Shown here piece by piece: positions 44,742-57,067 of a stretch of 64,000 bases of DNA. The first letter of the stretch is position 1, and every line of letters starts with the position of its first letter. The position numbers were made by a program, and so were the translations under genes. Source of the DNA: Lindgomyces ingoldianus (Eukaryota; Ascomycota; Dothideomycetes; Pleosporales; Lindgomycetaceae). The notes under the pieces are model-generated. The model made no database searches. It was given only the letters and a program-made list of their open reading frames with translations, and was not told where the DNA came from. The stretch is taken from the NCBI RefSeq assembly GCF_010093535.1, contig NW_022985164.1, positions 1,279,485 through 1,343,484 of the forward strand, read 5' to 3'.

Positions 44742-46649
44742 ATGACAGAGCGCGTTACCCGTTCCAGAACTGGGAAGACACCCAGGTGAGCCCTTCTATA
44801 ATTCCTAAGTGTAGAGAATGTATGGTAGTGGTGATTGATAGCCAATGGCTGACGGACGCGAATTAACAGTAAGCCCTTTAACCCCGGCTTCGTTGAGACT
44901 CCAGGCCGCAAGAAATACACGCGCAAATCCACCTTCACTGGCCTCAGCGATGCCGAAAATTCCACTCCTGAGCCTTTCACCTCCCTCACCGAGCCGGTCG
45001 AGAGCGGGTCCGCTGCAAATGGCGGTAGCAAACAGAATGGAGGCACGTACACCAACGGTTTCGCTAACGGTTTCGTCAATGGCCACGCGAACGGCCACAC
45101 CAATGGCTCTGCGACTAAGGCGCCGAGGGAAGAGCTGAAGAAGATAGAGAATCCGGCAATTGATACCTCTGGGCGCTTCGAATTCGGTGGCTCGTTTGGG
45201 GTGAGCGCCCTTATGATCCTCTTCCCGTCGATAATGTACTTCATGTGGATTGGCGCCATCTTCTACGACGGAAAAATTCCTTGGCCAACCGCAGACCAGA
45301 GCTTCAAGGAATTCCTGCTGCACATGGTGAGCCTCATCAAGACCGAAGCGTATCCAAGTAATCGCGCCTGGTCCATCTATTGGTACTTCGGGCTCGTACA
45401 AATGGCATTCTACATGTTGCTTCCGGGTGTCTACCGCAAGGGTAAACCACTTGCGCATCTGAATGGGCAGCAGCTGGACTACTATTGCTCTGGAATGTGG
45501 TCGTTCTACACAAGCATCGTTCTCGGACTCGTGCTCCACTTTACAGGCGTATTCAAACTATACACTCTGGTGGAAGAGTTCGGGCCCATCATGTCAGTCG
45601 CAATCATCTCTGGCTTCCTCTGCTCCTTCATAGCCTACTTCTCCGCCTGGGTTCGTGGAGCGAGGATCCGGATGAGCGGCTATCCCGTGTATGATTTTTT
45701 CATGGGCTCGGAGCTGAATCCGCGTCTTTTCGGAATCCTTGATTTCAAGATGTTCCTCGAGGTCCGCATCCCATGGTTTATGATGTTCTTTCTCTCTCTG
45801 GGTGCCGCTACGAAACAGTATGAGGAGTACGGATATGTCTCTGGCGAGGTTTGCTTCATTCTTCTGGCGCACTATCTTTATGCTGGTGCTTGTGCAAAGG
45901 GAGAACATTTGATCATTACTACTTGGTGCGCCCGAAGCCCCTGACTCAGTTGTTCACCGAATGAAATGCATACTAACCTCGTTGTCAGGGATATGTACTA
46001 CGAGAAGCTTGGCTTCATGCTCGTCTTTTGGAACATGGCCGGTGTTCCTTTGTCTTACTGCCATTGCACGCTGTACCTCGCTACTCACCACCCTGACGAG
46101 TACCACTGGCCAACTTGGTTCATCGCTCTTTTGATCATGGCCTATCTCGCGGTGTATTACGTGTGGGATACCTGCAATAGTCAGAAGAACCAGTTCAGGC
46201 AAGAGGAGAGAGGTGTCGTGGAGGAGCGAACCACTTTCCCCTACTTCAAATACGGAAGGATTAAGGACCCCAAGACGATTACTACCAAGCACGGAAACAA
46301 GATTCTTTGCGATGGGTGGTGTAGGTATTCGGTTCTTAGTCAAGTGCTCCGACGCTAATTTAATTCAGATGGCAAGGCTCGCAAGGTCCACTACCCTTGC
46401 GACCTTTTCTTTGCTCTTTGCTGGGGTTTGATCACCGGTTTCAAGTCACCATTTCCATGGTTCTATCCAGCTTTTTTCTCTGTCATGATTGTTCATCGCG
46501 CTATGCGTGATATCGAACGATGCCGTGAGAGGTATGGCGAAGCATGGATGGAGTATGAAAGGAGAGTCCCTTATCTATTCATTCCAGTATGTTCACACCC
46601 AACCTTATATACGCTTACAAAGCTAATTTGCTGATAGTACGTTTTCTAA
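44742..46649 (+). CDS. erg4: Delta(24(24(1)))-sterol reductase, last step of ergosterol synthesis
   Basis: Five exons (44742-44785, 44870-45925, 45989-46320, 46369-46586, 46638-46649) give 553 residues. A disordered Asn/Gly-rich N-terminus ([16 protein letters not shown]) precedes the polytopic ERG4/ERG24 domain. Diagnostic blocks are [55 protein letters not shown] and [13 protein letters not shown]. Eight or more membrane helices are visible. The enzyme reduces the C24(28) side-chain double bond with NADPH in the ER membrane. The last exon adds only YVF. All introns are GT-AG and removing them restores the family sequence at each joint, for example TTW-DMYYE. Confidence 0.96.
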
Positions 46650-47100
46650 TTATTTTCTTATCAATATTCTGAGGGGATTTTCAGCGATGAAGGCTTTGAT
46701 TCTGATCGCTGCTTGCGTTTGGTATGGAGTTTACCCTTGTATTTCTACAGTTACACGTCTCTGTCTTGAATAAGAGGCCACTTAAGGTCGTAAGTAGAGT
46801 AATGATATAATCTCTGAAAATGGGTCCTGGTGTCTTTAGGAACGTTATGCGATCGTCCAACTACATTTCCTCATCGTACAAGTTTGCAGTAGTCTGCTAG
46901 TATGTTCTAGGCCCTAACTGGAAAATGCAGAGTTCTTGTAATCCTCCTTCACGCACCGGAAATCTCTCTCCAACCCTCACCAAGAACATCGACAAACCCC
47001 TAGTCACTCCTCGCTCGCCTATCCCTCACCCTCTTCAATGACCTAAACCTTTCCTTAAACCCTCCCCCGCTACCTCTGACTTCGACCCACACTCTCAGCC
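46650..47100. other. Intergenic, ERG4 3' flank
   Basis: No coding frame. CT-rich stretches occur from about 46940 onward. Confidence 0.45.
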
Positions 47101-48870
47101 CTAGCCCTCTTCCCTTTCCTCCGTCTCTAATTCCTTCTCTAATTCCTTAACCTTCCGCTCCAACCACTTAACCACATGTTCACTCTTCCTCTTCTCCTGC
47201 TCCGGCTCCTGCTCTGGCTCCAGCTCCAGCTCCAAATAATCTTCGCCTCCATCCTCATCTTCCCCGCAATCTCGACCAGCTTGTGCATTAACATCGTCCG
47301 CATAGTCTGCAGTTGCGTGATGGAATGCGCTTGTATAGTCGAGCCATCCTGTTTAACCGCATTCTCGCCATCCTTTCGCACAGCAGCTGCTAACAGTGAC
47401 TTGAGATCGGCAATCGGTGAGTTTTCGTCCCGCGTCCGTTAGAGTCGTGTGCGTTAGAGCTAGATGAGCCAACGCGAAAACACGATGAGATTGAGTGTCA
47501 GTCGTCCAGTGTAGGTATTGGCGGTGATGGCGGTACGCATTTCTTTCAAAAGGCTGGAAAGTTAGTCTTGTGGCAATATCGAGGACAAGGCGGGAGTGGT
47601 GGACGATAGGGGGGACGAAATCCAGTCTTGCCCCTATTCGGAACCGAACCGAGGGCGAGAGTATATTAAGATGAATAGACATGCGGTGAGTGAAGACGCT
47701 CGCGAAGAGACTGTTTTGGTGCGGTGGAAAGTGCTAGTTATGAGCAGAGAGAGGTTGGGCAAGGCGAGTTAGGGGTTTTCAACAAGATTCAAGGGTAATC
47801 TGGGGTGTTCTGAAATGGGAGCGTGGAGAAACATGGGAGATTATGGGTTGTGGATAGTGTACTGCTCGTTACTTGAAGACACTTTCAACCGTGTGCCATA
47901 TCCTGCAAATGTTTGCTAATCTGAATTGTTGATGATCTTTATATCATGATCATATAACACGTCACCTTAAATTAATGTAGAACTAGTTACAGTTATATAT
48001 CCCAGTAGTCCTTAGCATTGTTGTCAAAAATAATCTCTACTAACACCACCTTCTAAGCCCTAATGTATGAACCTGGGCTCTCTAGCACTATAGATGTATG
48101 CCTCTTCGCTTTCGGCAGAAATGGCATCTCGATGGAGCTTCACACAACGCTGGAAGCAGAACTTGTAGCCAAGAACTTCTTCCAAACCTCGCCCAATTAA
48201 CCCAGAGACATTTCACATCACTCAGCACTTTCATCTCCAACCGCCGGCATCGTAGGTTAGGCGCCCTCTCCCTCCTGGTTTCCTCTCTCTTTCTTGCTAG
48301 CCTCCTTCTCAACTTCATGCTCCCTTGAGGGGGGGGGGAACAGTGTCCTCGTCACGTTTCCGCTAGCGCAAGGGAGAGCCAGTGGTGCAATTGTAGTCTG
48401 CGGTTGGTGGAGCGGGAGGTAGACGTTTAGGCCTGGAAACAGTAACAACAGAGTCAGCAGCACTAGGAGATATGGGGCTACGCGCAGCAGCGCCATCGAA
48501 AACATCCATGTATTCTGTATCAGGTATGCCCGTAGCCTTCCGCGTCTTATCCTTATTCCCCCGGCCGCCCAACTCCTTCTACAAGACAGATCCCCTCATC
48601 GCATATTCCACCTTAATCTTCTTTTTCACTTGCTCACTTTTAGCATTGCACTTCTGCTTCATCTACAGCGCATGTCGCGCACACTGCCACTAAAACATCT
48701 TCTGAAGCTGAGTCCCATACTCATCCTTCATTTCCTCAAGTTCTAGATGGCGGGCATACTCTTGAACCGGCGGTGTTGTTAGAGGTGTTTTCACAAACTA
48801 CTGAACGTAATCCAAAGTTACTGTCACACACGCAATGGCGTTCGTAAGGCGGCTTTGCGGCGCTCAGGAA
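47101..48870 (-). pseudogene. Decayed coiled-coil gene with five in-frame TAG codons
   Basis: From about 48870 to 48310 one minus-strand frame is protein-like over about 180 codons (PPVQEYARHLELEEMKDEYG, QWQ..., KSEQVKKKIKVEYAM, ATGIPDTEYMDVFDG). It is broken by TAG at 48800-48798, 48692-48690, 48665-48663, 48581-48579 and 48365-48363. Each fits a former CAG. The frame is then lost at a run of ten C. A second stretch at 47440-47100 reads SPIADLKSLLAAAVRKDGEN, then LQTMRTMLMHKLVEIAGK, shifts frame by one base and continues as an acidic coiled coil (EHVVKWLERKVKELEKELE). I infer that both belong to one dead gene; the family is unknown to me. Confidence 0.55.
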
Positions 48871-51800
48871 CTTGTGGTTGGTAACTTTTACGGCAGATTT
48901 GTCTTCGTTATTGTTGAGATTAAACAAGTAGTTGGTTGGGGTTCGGTTGGAACGGTTGATGTCCGATGGACCACTTCTTACAGGTTTCGCGTCGTCGACC
49001 TTGACAGTGGAGCTATTAGAAGAACAAGAAGAAGCTATGGTAGACAAGTGAATGGATGTTAAAGTGATTGTGGCTAGAATCACTAGCTGCCGTGTTGGCT
49101 TCGTTCTATGTCAGGAGGATCTATACCCTGCTAGATAATGAGTCTTTAATGTAGAAACACTCTACAGGGGTCTGCCTGGAACTGCAGCAGTGGTAATCTT
49201 GGCTGGTTTGGCTGACTCTACGGGAGGAGGAGGGCGGGCAAGGTCTAGTTAAGGAAATTGCACTAACCTTTCCACTCCAAAAAAGGAATGGAAGCATGTT
49301 GTGTGGAAGAAATGGTGTAATCAAGTGGTCAGCGGTGGGAGTATAGATGACGTGAGGAAGAATCGTTGTCAGGGTAAGTTTGAAGGTAGGTAGCAGAGCT
49401 GGCGTGGTTTTAAATGTGGGTTGTCAGAGGTTGTCCCAACGATTCCCATAGCCACTAATATTCTAAGCAAGGACAAAAGAACTGTAGGATCAGTTGGCTT
49501 GGTGAATATTTACTGCGTTTTGACGACAGGGAAGTAGGAGGGCGGTCTGATGTTCGCTGACGCTTCCATCAAATCGTTTATGGAATGGGCCAAGCACCCC
49601 TCTCACCTTCGCAGAATGTGATCTAGATTTCCCTTTAAACACCTCGGTCTAGACGCCTTAAGATGGTCGTATTCGTCGCTGAATCTTCATGATCATTATT
49701 TCAGTGTGCCAACAAAGGAGAAAATTCACACAGGAAATCAATCTAGTGTAGGATCAAGCTTCACAGGTCGGGAAGAGCTATTCTTTCGACCGTCCGCCAG
49801 CTAGAGCAACTATAGCCTACGTGTTTGCAGGCTTGATTACAACATGCATGCTCTACACCCTCAGCGAAATGTTAGCGTGACGGAAGCTCTCGTTGACCTA
49901 TCTCACACCAACTTGAAATCAGGCGGCCTGGGCAAAGGGCGTTGAGATAGGGACTAGATTGGGAGTCTTTGAGCAGAGTTTCATCGAACAAAAGCAGCCG
50001 GCTACCTCAAGGTCCTCAACAAGCGTACCACTGTCCCTATTCGCCTTCATAAACTCAGTAATGCTGGTAGCACGATTCCTCATATACCAAGCAACTTTGA
50101 AAGTTGACTGGGGGAGAAGAGGATTACTCGAAGGAAAACCTGAGTTGCGCCCAAGAGAGTGGTGTTTCTTGAGACCGAGAAAGAAAACACTAGTGGCAGG
50201 TCTAGTGCCCTGACGGCTATATATGGATTAGTCACTCAACCTTGGCGATGTTAAAACGTCTTGGTAGTTAGCGTAAGGGGTTGTGGTCTTCCAGGATACA
50301 TATGCATAAGTATAACTTTCGTAATTGCTATATTGAGATCTTGAAGGAGCTAACTGAGCCCTCTCCGACAGGTGTTTGAACCGCATACCCTATATTTACA
50401 TATACATTGCTCCTCGTGGCATATGCCATCCACGGTAGTGTACAGCCTCGAATTTTGTAGGGTGTTGAGAATCGTATTTTTTGTGGTATTCTTCAGTTCC
50501 GGTCGTCACGGGTTGCTCGGGAGTATTGGTACTGCCGCGGAAGAACTAGGGGTCGCCTGTTGGTTCTCGAGAAGACTTCAGTGGCAATGGGTGAGCTGTC
50601 TGTTCGAATAGTAGTGCCAATGGCCATGAAAAACCTAGTGCGCGAATGGTCAGCGATCTATCCTCCCTCCTTCAAGCATTCGTATGCCTACCCGAAGGTC
50701 GCGGAAGATCCTAGCATATATTGTCCTAATGTTCGTAGCATTCCATTAGGTCCCGGCCCAAAGCGAATGATGTTTGTAGCGCCTAATGCGGTCAGACTAG
50801 CTCTTGTGTGTTGGGTGAGTTGTGCGCACCGAATATGAAGCCAATGATCAACCCCACAGCTGGATTAAGAGTTAGGGAGGCGTCTTCTTAGGTATTAGCA
50901 TAATTAAGACGCACATCCACCCATCATGCCGCCCATCTTCACTACGGGCTGTTAGCCCATCATTCTCGCATAGACCACATAACACCTACGTTTATCAAAA
51001 GTGGAAGGGCCATGGGGACCACTACCGCCAGGTATGGCACCGACCGGCACAGGCATGGCGGAAGACGTTCGATGTCAGTGTTTAGACAACCAAACGAATC
51101 GGAGGGAAACGTGAGATGTTTGGCAGGCCTCGGACGGCAGTCGTTCCACTCGATGCTCGCGCGGATTTTGCCGCAGGATGAGGTAAGGCAACGATCACGT
51201 GGTATTACCATTCATTCAGGACAACGCTGGAATGTGCAACGCCATCGCCAGCCGTTGAAGCTACATTCTTCTATCCATATCCTGCCATTCTATTTGCATT
51301 TGAAGTCTGTTTTGGCCGCCGCTGGCCAGCGTCTCTACGCAACACCCAGATCACGGCCCCCTTGGCGACGCGGCCAGCCAATCCGCAGGCGAGCCGTCAG
51401 TGGAGACAAGACCCGGAAGCCCTGACGACTGAACTCCTCCGCTCACTTCAATAACACGCCCTCTCTCTCGCCCTCCACCGCACAGCTAGCAGCGCTCGTG
51501 CCGTTTCTATCGCCATCTCCTTCACCTCACCCGCCCGCGCTGCCGTATCCTACACCTGTCTACTGCGCCTCTCAGGCCTGACGTCGCACGGCGACCACAC
51601 GGACTCGCTGCACACGACAGACATCCACGGGTCTCATCGCGAGCTGCATCCCTCGGCCCCGCTGCGCCAGCCCGCTCGTCGACACCTCCCGCGGCGTATG
51701 AGTGTGTGACAGGCCGTCCCTGCGTCGTTGCTGCTGTCGTCCAGAATCGCGGTCGCTCGAGGTTGTCACGCTGCTGCAGCGCTAAAGCGAACACAGGGTG

Positions 51801-51884
51801 CGTGCGAGAAAAAAGTCACCCCGACGGCGCCAGCGTTCACCACCTGTAGCCCCCGGAAGCCGCAGCCTGCGCACCGCTTTGTCA
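48871..51884. other. Intergenic 3 kb, possible relics, no gene accepted
   Basis: A minus-strand frame (49083-48736) overlaps the pseudogene in another register and may hold part of its 5' end. A plus-strand frame near 50590-50835 (SAIYPPSFKHSYAYPKVAED) is protein-like but has no domain or start. From about 51430 to 51884 the sequence is CT/GC-rich and is the likely promoter and 5'UTR of the FHA gene. Confidence 0.4.
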
Positions 51885-54218
51885 ATGACGGCGGTCGCCC
51901 CTCCCCCCAATTTCCAAAACATCGCCCGCCAAGGATGGAGTGGCTCTAACGGCGTCGCCAACGGTGTGAACCCTATGGGCGACAACGACTTCCGAATGTT
52001 CATGCCTCGCAAGAACGCGCAACGATCCACGTCTTCGTCGTCCCTTTCGTCGTCGGCATCGTCCAGCACGACAATACCAGCACCGTCCGCGCAGACCAAC
52101 GGTGTCGGTCCCTCACCAGCTGGAGAAGGGTCGACGTGGGCAGCACGCAAGAAGGCGCCAAGAGGGCTATGGCCAGCGTCCAAGACAGAACCTATCTCGG
52201 GCATATCAACAGCACGGCCGCAGTCAATTGCTTCGGCAGGACCTGGCCCCTCGGCAGCCTCTTCAATATCGGCCCTGCACTCTCCTGCCGCAATGGTTCC
52301 CTCACAGCACAGTGGGCAGTCGCAGTCACAGCAGAACGGCGCGCCGCGGCCCCAGCATCAGGAAAGCAGCGCCATATTACACCTAATACCCATGAACGGC
52401 ACCTTTGAGCGAAAGACCATCACCGTTCCCTTCTTCCCCGACGTGCTCCGCATTGGCCGACAAACAAACAACAAAACAATACCAACGCCTTTGAACGGAT
52501 ACTTTGACTCCAAAGTGCTGTCTAGACAACATGCGGAGATTTGGGCCGATCGAAATGGGAAGATTTGGATACGCGACGTAAAGTCGTCAAATGGTACCTT
52601 TGTTAACGGCCAGCGACTGTCGCAAGAGAACAGAGACTCTGACCCGCACGAACTACGGGAACAAGATATGTTGGAGCTCGGTATCGATATCGTTAGCGAA
52701 GATCAAAAGACGATTGTGCATCACAAGGTCGCTGCACGGGTAGAGCATGCAGGTATCTATTCCAACACAGGTAACAACATGCTTGACCTCAACTTCGGTG
52801 AGATTGAGAATCAACAGTTGTCTAATATGATGGGTCCAGGTGGACAGTCGCAAATGGCCAATATGCGGGGCCGGGCTCCTAGCCAAGGCTCAATGACTGG
52901 GGGGCGAATGCAAGGATCTGCAGGTACAATGGGAAATAATGCGAATGCGATGCAGCAGCAGCAGCAGCAGAGACATACCAACTTTTGGCTGCAGCCCATC
53001 ACCATGGAGCAAGTGGTGAAGAAGCTCAATGTGAGTTGACGTAGTGCTACTTTCAATTGCACGGCTAATAATAGGGATACCTAGGCTGAGATCAAAACTG
53101 CACGACAACAGTCCCATGAACTCCAACAAACCCATCACTACATCAACTCGATACTCTCAATGGATCCCAAGAAGGAGGCCGCCAAACCCTCGCCCAATAA
53201 CCATGTGAAGGTCTCTCCCATCAAGGATCTCAAAACAAGGTTCTCCGAACCTCCAGCACCACCACCCCAACAACCATTGCCAGAGAAGCCTAATACTCAC
53301 CAGCCATCGCTCCGGCGGTCAGACACTGAGCGACCCAAGAGTACAAGCTCACCGGTTCGATCAGATTCCCACTCTCAGATATCTTCCCTCGCTCAAGAAC
53401 TGACATCTGCGAAGAAGGAAATCGAGTCTCAAAGCGCTCGATTACGGAATCTGGAAACCTTGCTAAGCGAGGAACGCCGTGCTCGAGAGGATGCCGAGGA
53501 GCGAGCCAAACGGTTCGAGCGTGAATCCCCCAGGGACCGAGAAGTTGCTGAGCCCACCCTTGCCCAGGTTATTGAAGAAACTCCTGAACCCGAGAGTGGC
53601 ACTCAGCCTGAGCGTGCTGAAGGCACCGGGTTAGAGAATGGCTCTGCGTCTCCTAGTATCGCTGACATTGCAACCTCTCGTCTTCAACAACGGCTGGAGT
53701 CGATGGTGTCTGAGATGAATGAGATGAAGCAGCAAATGGAGAATTATCGTATCCGAGCTGAGACTGCAGAGGCCGAAAGCGCAACACACCGCAAGACTCT
53801 TGCAGAGATGGTCGAGAAGATCAGACAGGATGACGCAAAGAGGGCCACAAAAGAAGCTAAGCGCCGAAGCCAAAGCGATAGCGACCCAGGACTAGAATCG
53901 ACTAGCAGCAGGATGGATGGGCCAGACGAAGCTGACAACTCTGAAGAGGGTGAAATCACAATTATTAATGAGAAGGATATAGACGAGGATGGCGCAGGCG
54001 CCTTATTGCGAAGGGTTGCTCAAAATGGGGAACCAGGCTCTTCCCAAGATCCGGCAAGCGCGGGCCTCGTAAAAGCTACACACGCGCTGGCAACTCAACT
54101 ACCCAACCGTACCGATACTCTCACAGCTAGCGGCCCCGTAGTGTCTCTCTTTACCGTTGTCGCTCTTGGTGTCGCAGTCATGGCATGGTTGAACGCCTAC
54201 CCCAAGGTAGAACGGTGA
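51885..54218 (+). CDS. pro45: Tail-anchored FHA-domain protein, PRO45/FAR10/SLMAP family (STRIPAK)
   Basis: Exons 51885-53030 and 53085-54218 give 759 residues. An FHA domain at about 175-265 shows VLRIGRQT, LSRQHAEI and SSNGTFVNGQRLS, the phosphothreonine-binding core. A poly-Gln run (six Q) precedes ITMEQVVKKLN, and the spliced exon 2 continues AEIKTARQQSHEL. Coiled coils lie near 460-500 and 560-620. A single C-terminal helix (GPVVSLFTVVALGVAVMAWL) ends five to ten residues before the stop, making a tail anchor. This order matches Sordaria PRO45, yeast Far9/Far10 and human SLMAP, which tether the STRIPAK phosphatase complex to ER, nuclear or mitochondrial membranes. The ATG at 51885 was chosen because the upstream frame has only GTG. 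Confidence 0.9.
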
Positions 54219-55389
54219 AGCACAATTTGCCAAGGTTAGTCTGCTACAACACCGCTCGCGGGGCGCTGCTTCTGGGGATGAAGGGGCAAAGAGTAGACGT
54301 GGAGAAGAGAATTAAATGCGTGGTGCAGCAATAATTAACGCGGAAGCACTTGGTCATCTCCACTAGTGGTCTTTTTGCTGCCAGGGACTATTGCACCAAA
54401 CTACTCCCCACGCAAGTTCGCAACGATCTGCACGCCCACCTTTCGAGACTACTCACGACTTTGGAGACGATATGCCTGCCTTCGAATTGGACAGTTGCAA
54501 GACATTGCACGACACTGCACGACAGGAAAACGTTACCATTTACGAAACGTCCATTTGGACAGCCTATCAAGACCGCACGCGTTGTTCTACATGAAAGGGC
54601 GACCTATGTTCAACAAAACATGCACACACACAATACCGCATTCAACGACTATACATATTGACTTTGTTTCCTAGCCTTTTTTTCCTGTCTGATCTTTGTG
54701 TACCCATCATTCACTCTGGGTGACGAAAGCACTCTTGTATCAAGCAGGGTCTACGGTCCCTTGCATATGCGGGCTTTTTGGTGTTTCTGACATTGAAAGG
54801 TTGGCCTGGGCGTTTTTTGAAGGGCGTAATTTCCATTCCATTGGTTGGGCGTTTGCCATGCCCTGTCTTGGTATCCGTGTTTCTGTTTGGTTCAGTTGTG
54901 GATTAGTCTCCAAACAAGGAAAACCCTTGCATTTTTTGTAACCCTCCCTTCGATATTTTTTTCCCTTTGTCAAGCGAGAGAGAGGTCTCTCAGTCACTCA
55001 TTTGTCAGGACTCTTAGTTTGGTCTGGATTGGATTGGGCTGGACTGGGGTTGGTTGGTGGTAAGTGGGGATTGGGGGTATTTATTATGGGTGTGGGGTTA
55101 AGGAAAGGATTTTTGAGGATCTTTTTCTGGGCTTCAATGATACATATTTGATCAACTTCACCGAGCTGGTCTACGGTATTTGGATATTGTGATGTTTTGT
55201 CTTTCGTTGGGGCCATTCATTATAGAAGGGCGTCAGGAAAGACACCCACTCTCATAGAATTCTGGCCAGAAGAAAATATGTCTCCTCAAACATTGACGTT
55301 AGGGAAGAACGTTAGACCAACTGCTTCTCTTCTGAGATGGACGCTGCCTCAGTGTAGAATCGCACTCCTCTTAAACACCACACCACTCG
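54219..55389. other. Intergenic 1.2 kb between convergent genes
   Basis: It lies between the FHA gene and POP7 3' ends. GGATTGG-type short repeats occur around 55025-55075. No gene was recognised. Confidence 0.5.
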
Positions 55390-56850
55390 TTACTTCAAGC
55401 TGATAGCCACAGTAACCGAGCTCAAGAACCTGATGCGGGTCTCGGGGACCTCGGCCTCGTCGTCAAATTTCCTTTTCTTCTCCTGCTTGCCCTTGATTTT
55501 ATGCTGCTTGTGGAGCATAAGTTTTTTTTCATCCGCGAACATAGTGTCCGCATTAGCCTCGTCATCGGACATCTCCTCATCTTCGTCCTCGTCATCATCC
55601 TCATCCTGCTCCTCTTGCTTGGCATTCTTCAAGGCAATATCATCAATGACCTTCACAGTCCCCGCCTCAACCTGGACTTTGCAATCCACCTGTTTCTGGA
55701 AGAACAGACCGAGATTCAAGGCTACTGGAATGGCTTTTCCTGTCCCTTTAATCAAGACTGGCTCAGCTTCCTTGGTTGTAGGCCGGGGGCTGCTAGCGTC
55801 GGCGATTGCTTGCTCGACGGCTGGGGCGGTGAGAGTGCCGGTTGCGATGAGAGATTGGGTCTGGCGTTTAGAGATTTCCCCGAGGAGCTTGCGAACGAGT
55901 TTTATTGTGGGGACAAATTTGGTGGCTGCCTTTACGTAGATGATTTTGGGGTCTGAGGAGGAGAAGGGGGTTGGGATTGCGGGACGGAGGATGGGTCGTT
56001 TGGAGACTATGGCATCTGGAGAAGTAAGCGGTGGGAGGGACAGATGTGAGAGAAGAGAAGAGAAGAGAAGAGAAGAGAAGAAAAGGGAAGAGAAGAGAAG
56101 AGAAGAGAAGAAAAGGGAAGAGGAAGGGGGCTTACTGATAGGCAGTCTGGGGAGCTTCTGCTTCTTTGACTTGGGCTGGCCCTTCTGCGACTTTTGCTCT
56201 TGTCGCTCTTTCTGGTCTTGGTCTTTGGCGAGGTCGTCGGAGCCCTCCTCATTCCCTACCTTCTGCTTTTTGCGACTGGACCCGTTGTCCTTCTTGGGCT
56301 GCTCTGATGCTGTAGCCTTGTCCTGTCTCTGTCCTTGCTTTCTTCTCTTGGGTGTTGTGGCAGGAGTGTCCTTTGAAACTTCACCATCAGTTTGCGTTTG
56401 TCCAACCTTGACAGTCGTCAGGTCGATGTCCATAGCATCGCTCGTCTCTTTAGCCTCAGTCGCAGGCGGGGGCTTCTCGTTCCCATTCCTCGCCCTCTTC
56501 TTGCCCCTCTTCTTGGGCTGGGCCTTTTCTTTGGCAAGAGACTCTGTCACAGTGCCATCCTTTGCCATCTCTGCAGCTGTTTCTTCTGTGGTTGTGTCAG
56601 GATTTTCCTTCCACTTTTTCGCTACAACTTCCTTTTGGATACCGAAGTATTTCCGCATATGGGATTTACCATTCGAGTGCGTTGAGGATTCGGCGAGTGA
56701 CTCGGCAGAAGCTTGAGCCATCTCTGGCGCATTCGATGACGGAGAGGTCTCGGCGGAGGGCATCTGCGGCACGGTCGATGGTGGGGTGAAGTTGAAGGAG
56801 AATTTGGAAGGCTGGAGTTTATATGCTCCTAGTCCTACCGCGGACAGCAT
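55390..56850 (-). CDS. pop7: RNase P/MRP subunit POP7 (Rpp20-like, Alba fold)
   Basis: Exons 56850-56136 and 56015-55390 give 446 residues. The N-terminal half is Lys-rich and disordered. The Alba-like core is in exon 2: KRPILRPAIPTPF, KIIYVKAATKFVPTIKLVRKLL, PVLIKGTGKAIPVALNLGLFF and VKVIDDI. The C-terminus has an acidic run followed by KFDDEAEVPETRIR. POP7 pairs with POP6 on RNase P and MRP RNAs. The intron (56135-56016, 120 nt) is divisible by three and stop-free because it is a pyrimidine repeat; splicing joins LPI to NAIVSKRP. An internal ATG at 56763 (MPSAETSP) may be the true start. The N-terminal half is longer than in most relatives. Confidence 0.85.
   Translation of the reverse strand: MLSAVGLGAYKLQPSKFSFNFTPPSTVPQMPSAETSPSSNAPEMAQASAESLAESSTHSNGKSHMRKYFGIQKEVVAKKWKENPDTTTEETAAEMAKDGTVTESLAKEKAQPKKRGKKRARNGNEKPPPATEAKETSDAMDIDLTTVKVGQTQTDGEVSKDTPATTPKRRKQGQRQDKATASEQPKKDNGSSRKKQKVGNEEGSDDLAKDQDQKERQEQKSQKGQPKSKKQKLPRLPISKPPSSSLFFSSLLFSSLFFSSLLFSSLLSHLSLPPLTSPDAIVSKRPILRPAIPTPFSSSDPKIIYVKAATKFVPTIKLVRKLLGEISKRQTQSLIATGTLTAPAVEQAIADASSPRPTTKEAEPVLIKGTGKAIPVALNLGLFFQKQVDCKVQVEAGTVKVIDDIALKNAKQEEQDEDDDEDEDEEMSDDEANADTMFADEKKLMLHKQHKIKGKQEKKRKFDDEAEVPETRIRFLSSVTVAISLK
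56048..56124. repeat. AGAAG pentanucleotide microsatellite inside the POP7 intron
   Basis: Runs of AGAAG alternate with AAAAGGGAAG, giving a higher-order period of about 30 bp. On the transcribed strand it makes an uninterrupted pyrimidine tract upstream of the CTCCAG acceptor. Confidence 0.9.
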
Positions 56851-57067
56851 CGTGACTGTCAATGGTGTTCACGGTGGAAGGTGCGGACCAGAGTAGCGGA
56901 AGGTGAGGACGGAATTTCAATATTTCGTGGCTTTCAGGCTTCCTATCGATAGCCCGCTTGAACCAATTAGCGATCCGTGTTCGGCTAGGCGATAGGTAGC
57001 TCACATTCTATTCCCTGTCCCCAGCATCTGATGGTCATGAATAGTTGATACTTTCTTAGTGGGCCCA
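56851..57067. promoter_or_regulatory. Divergent promoter of POP7 and LIP2
   Basis: Only 217 bp separate the two start codons (304 bp if POP7 starts at 56763), so regulatory sequence is probably shared. No specific site was identified. Confidence 0.5.

Noticed and set aside
51012..51425. 137-codon plus-strand frame upstream of the FHA gene
   Set aside because: Basic, low-complexity translation without a domain; position suits promoter sequence.
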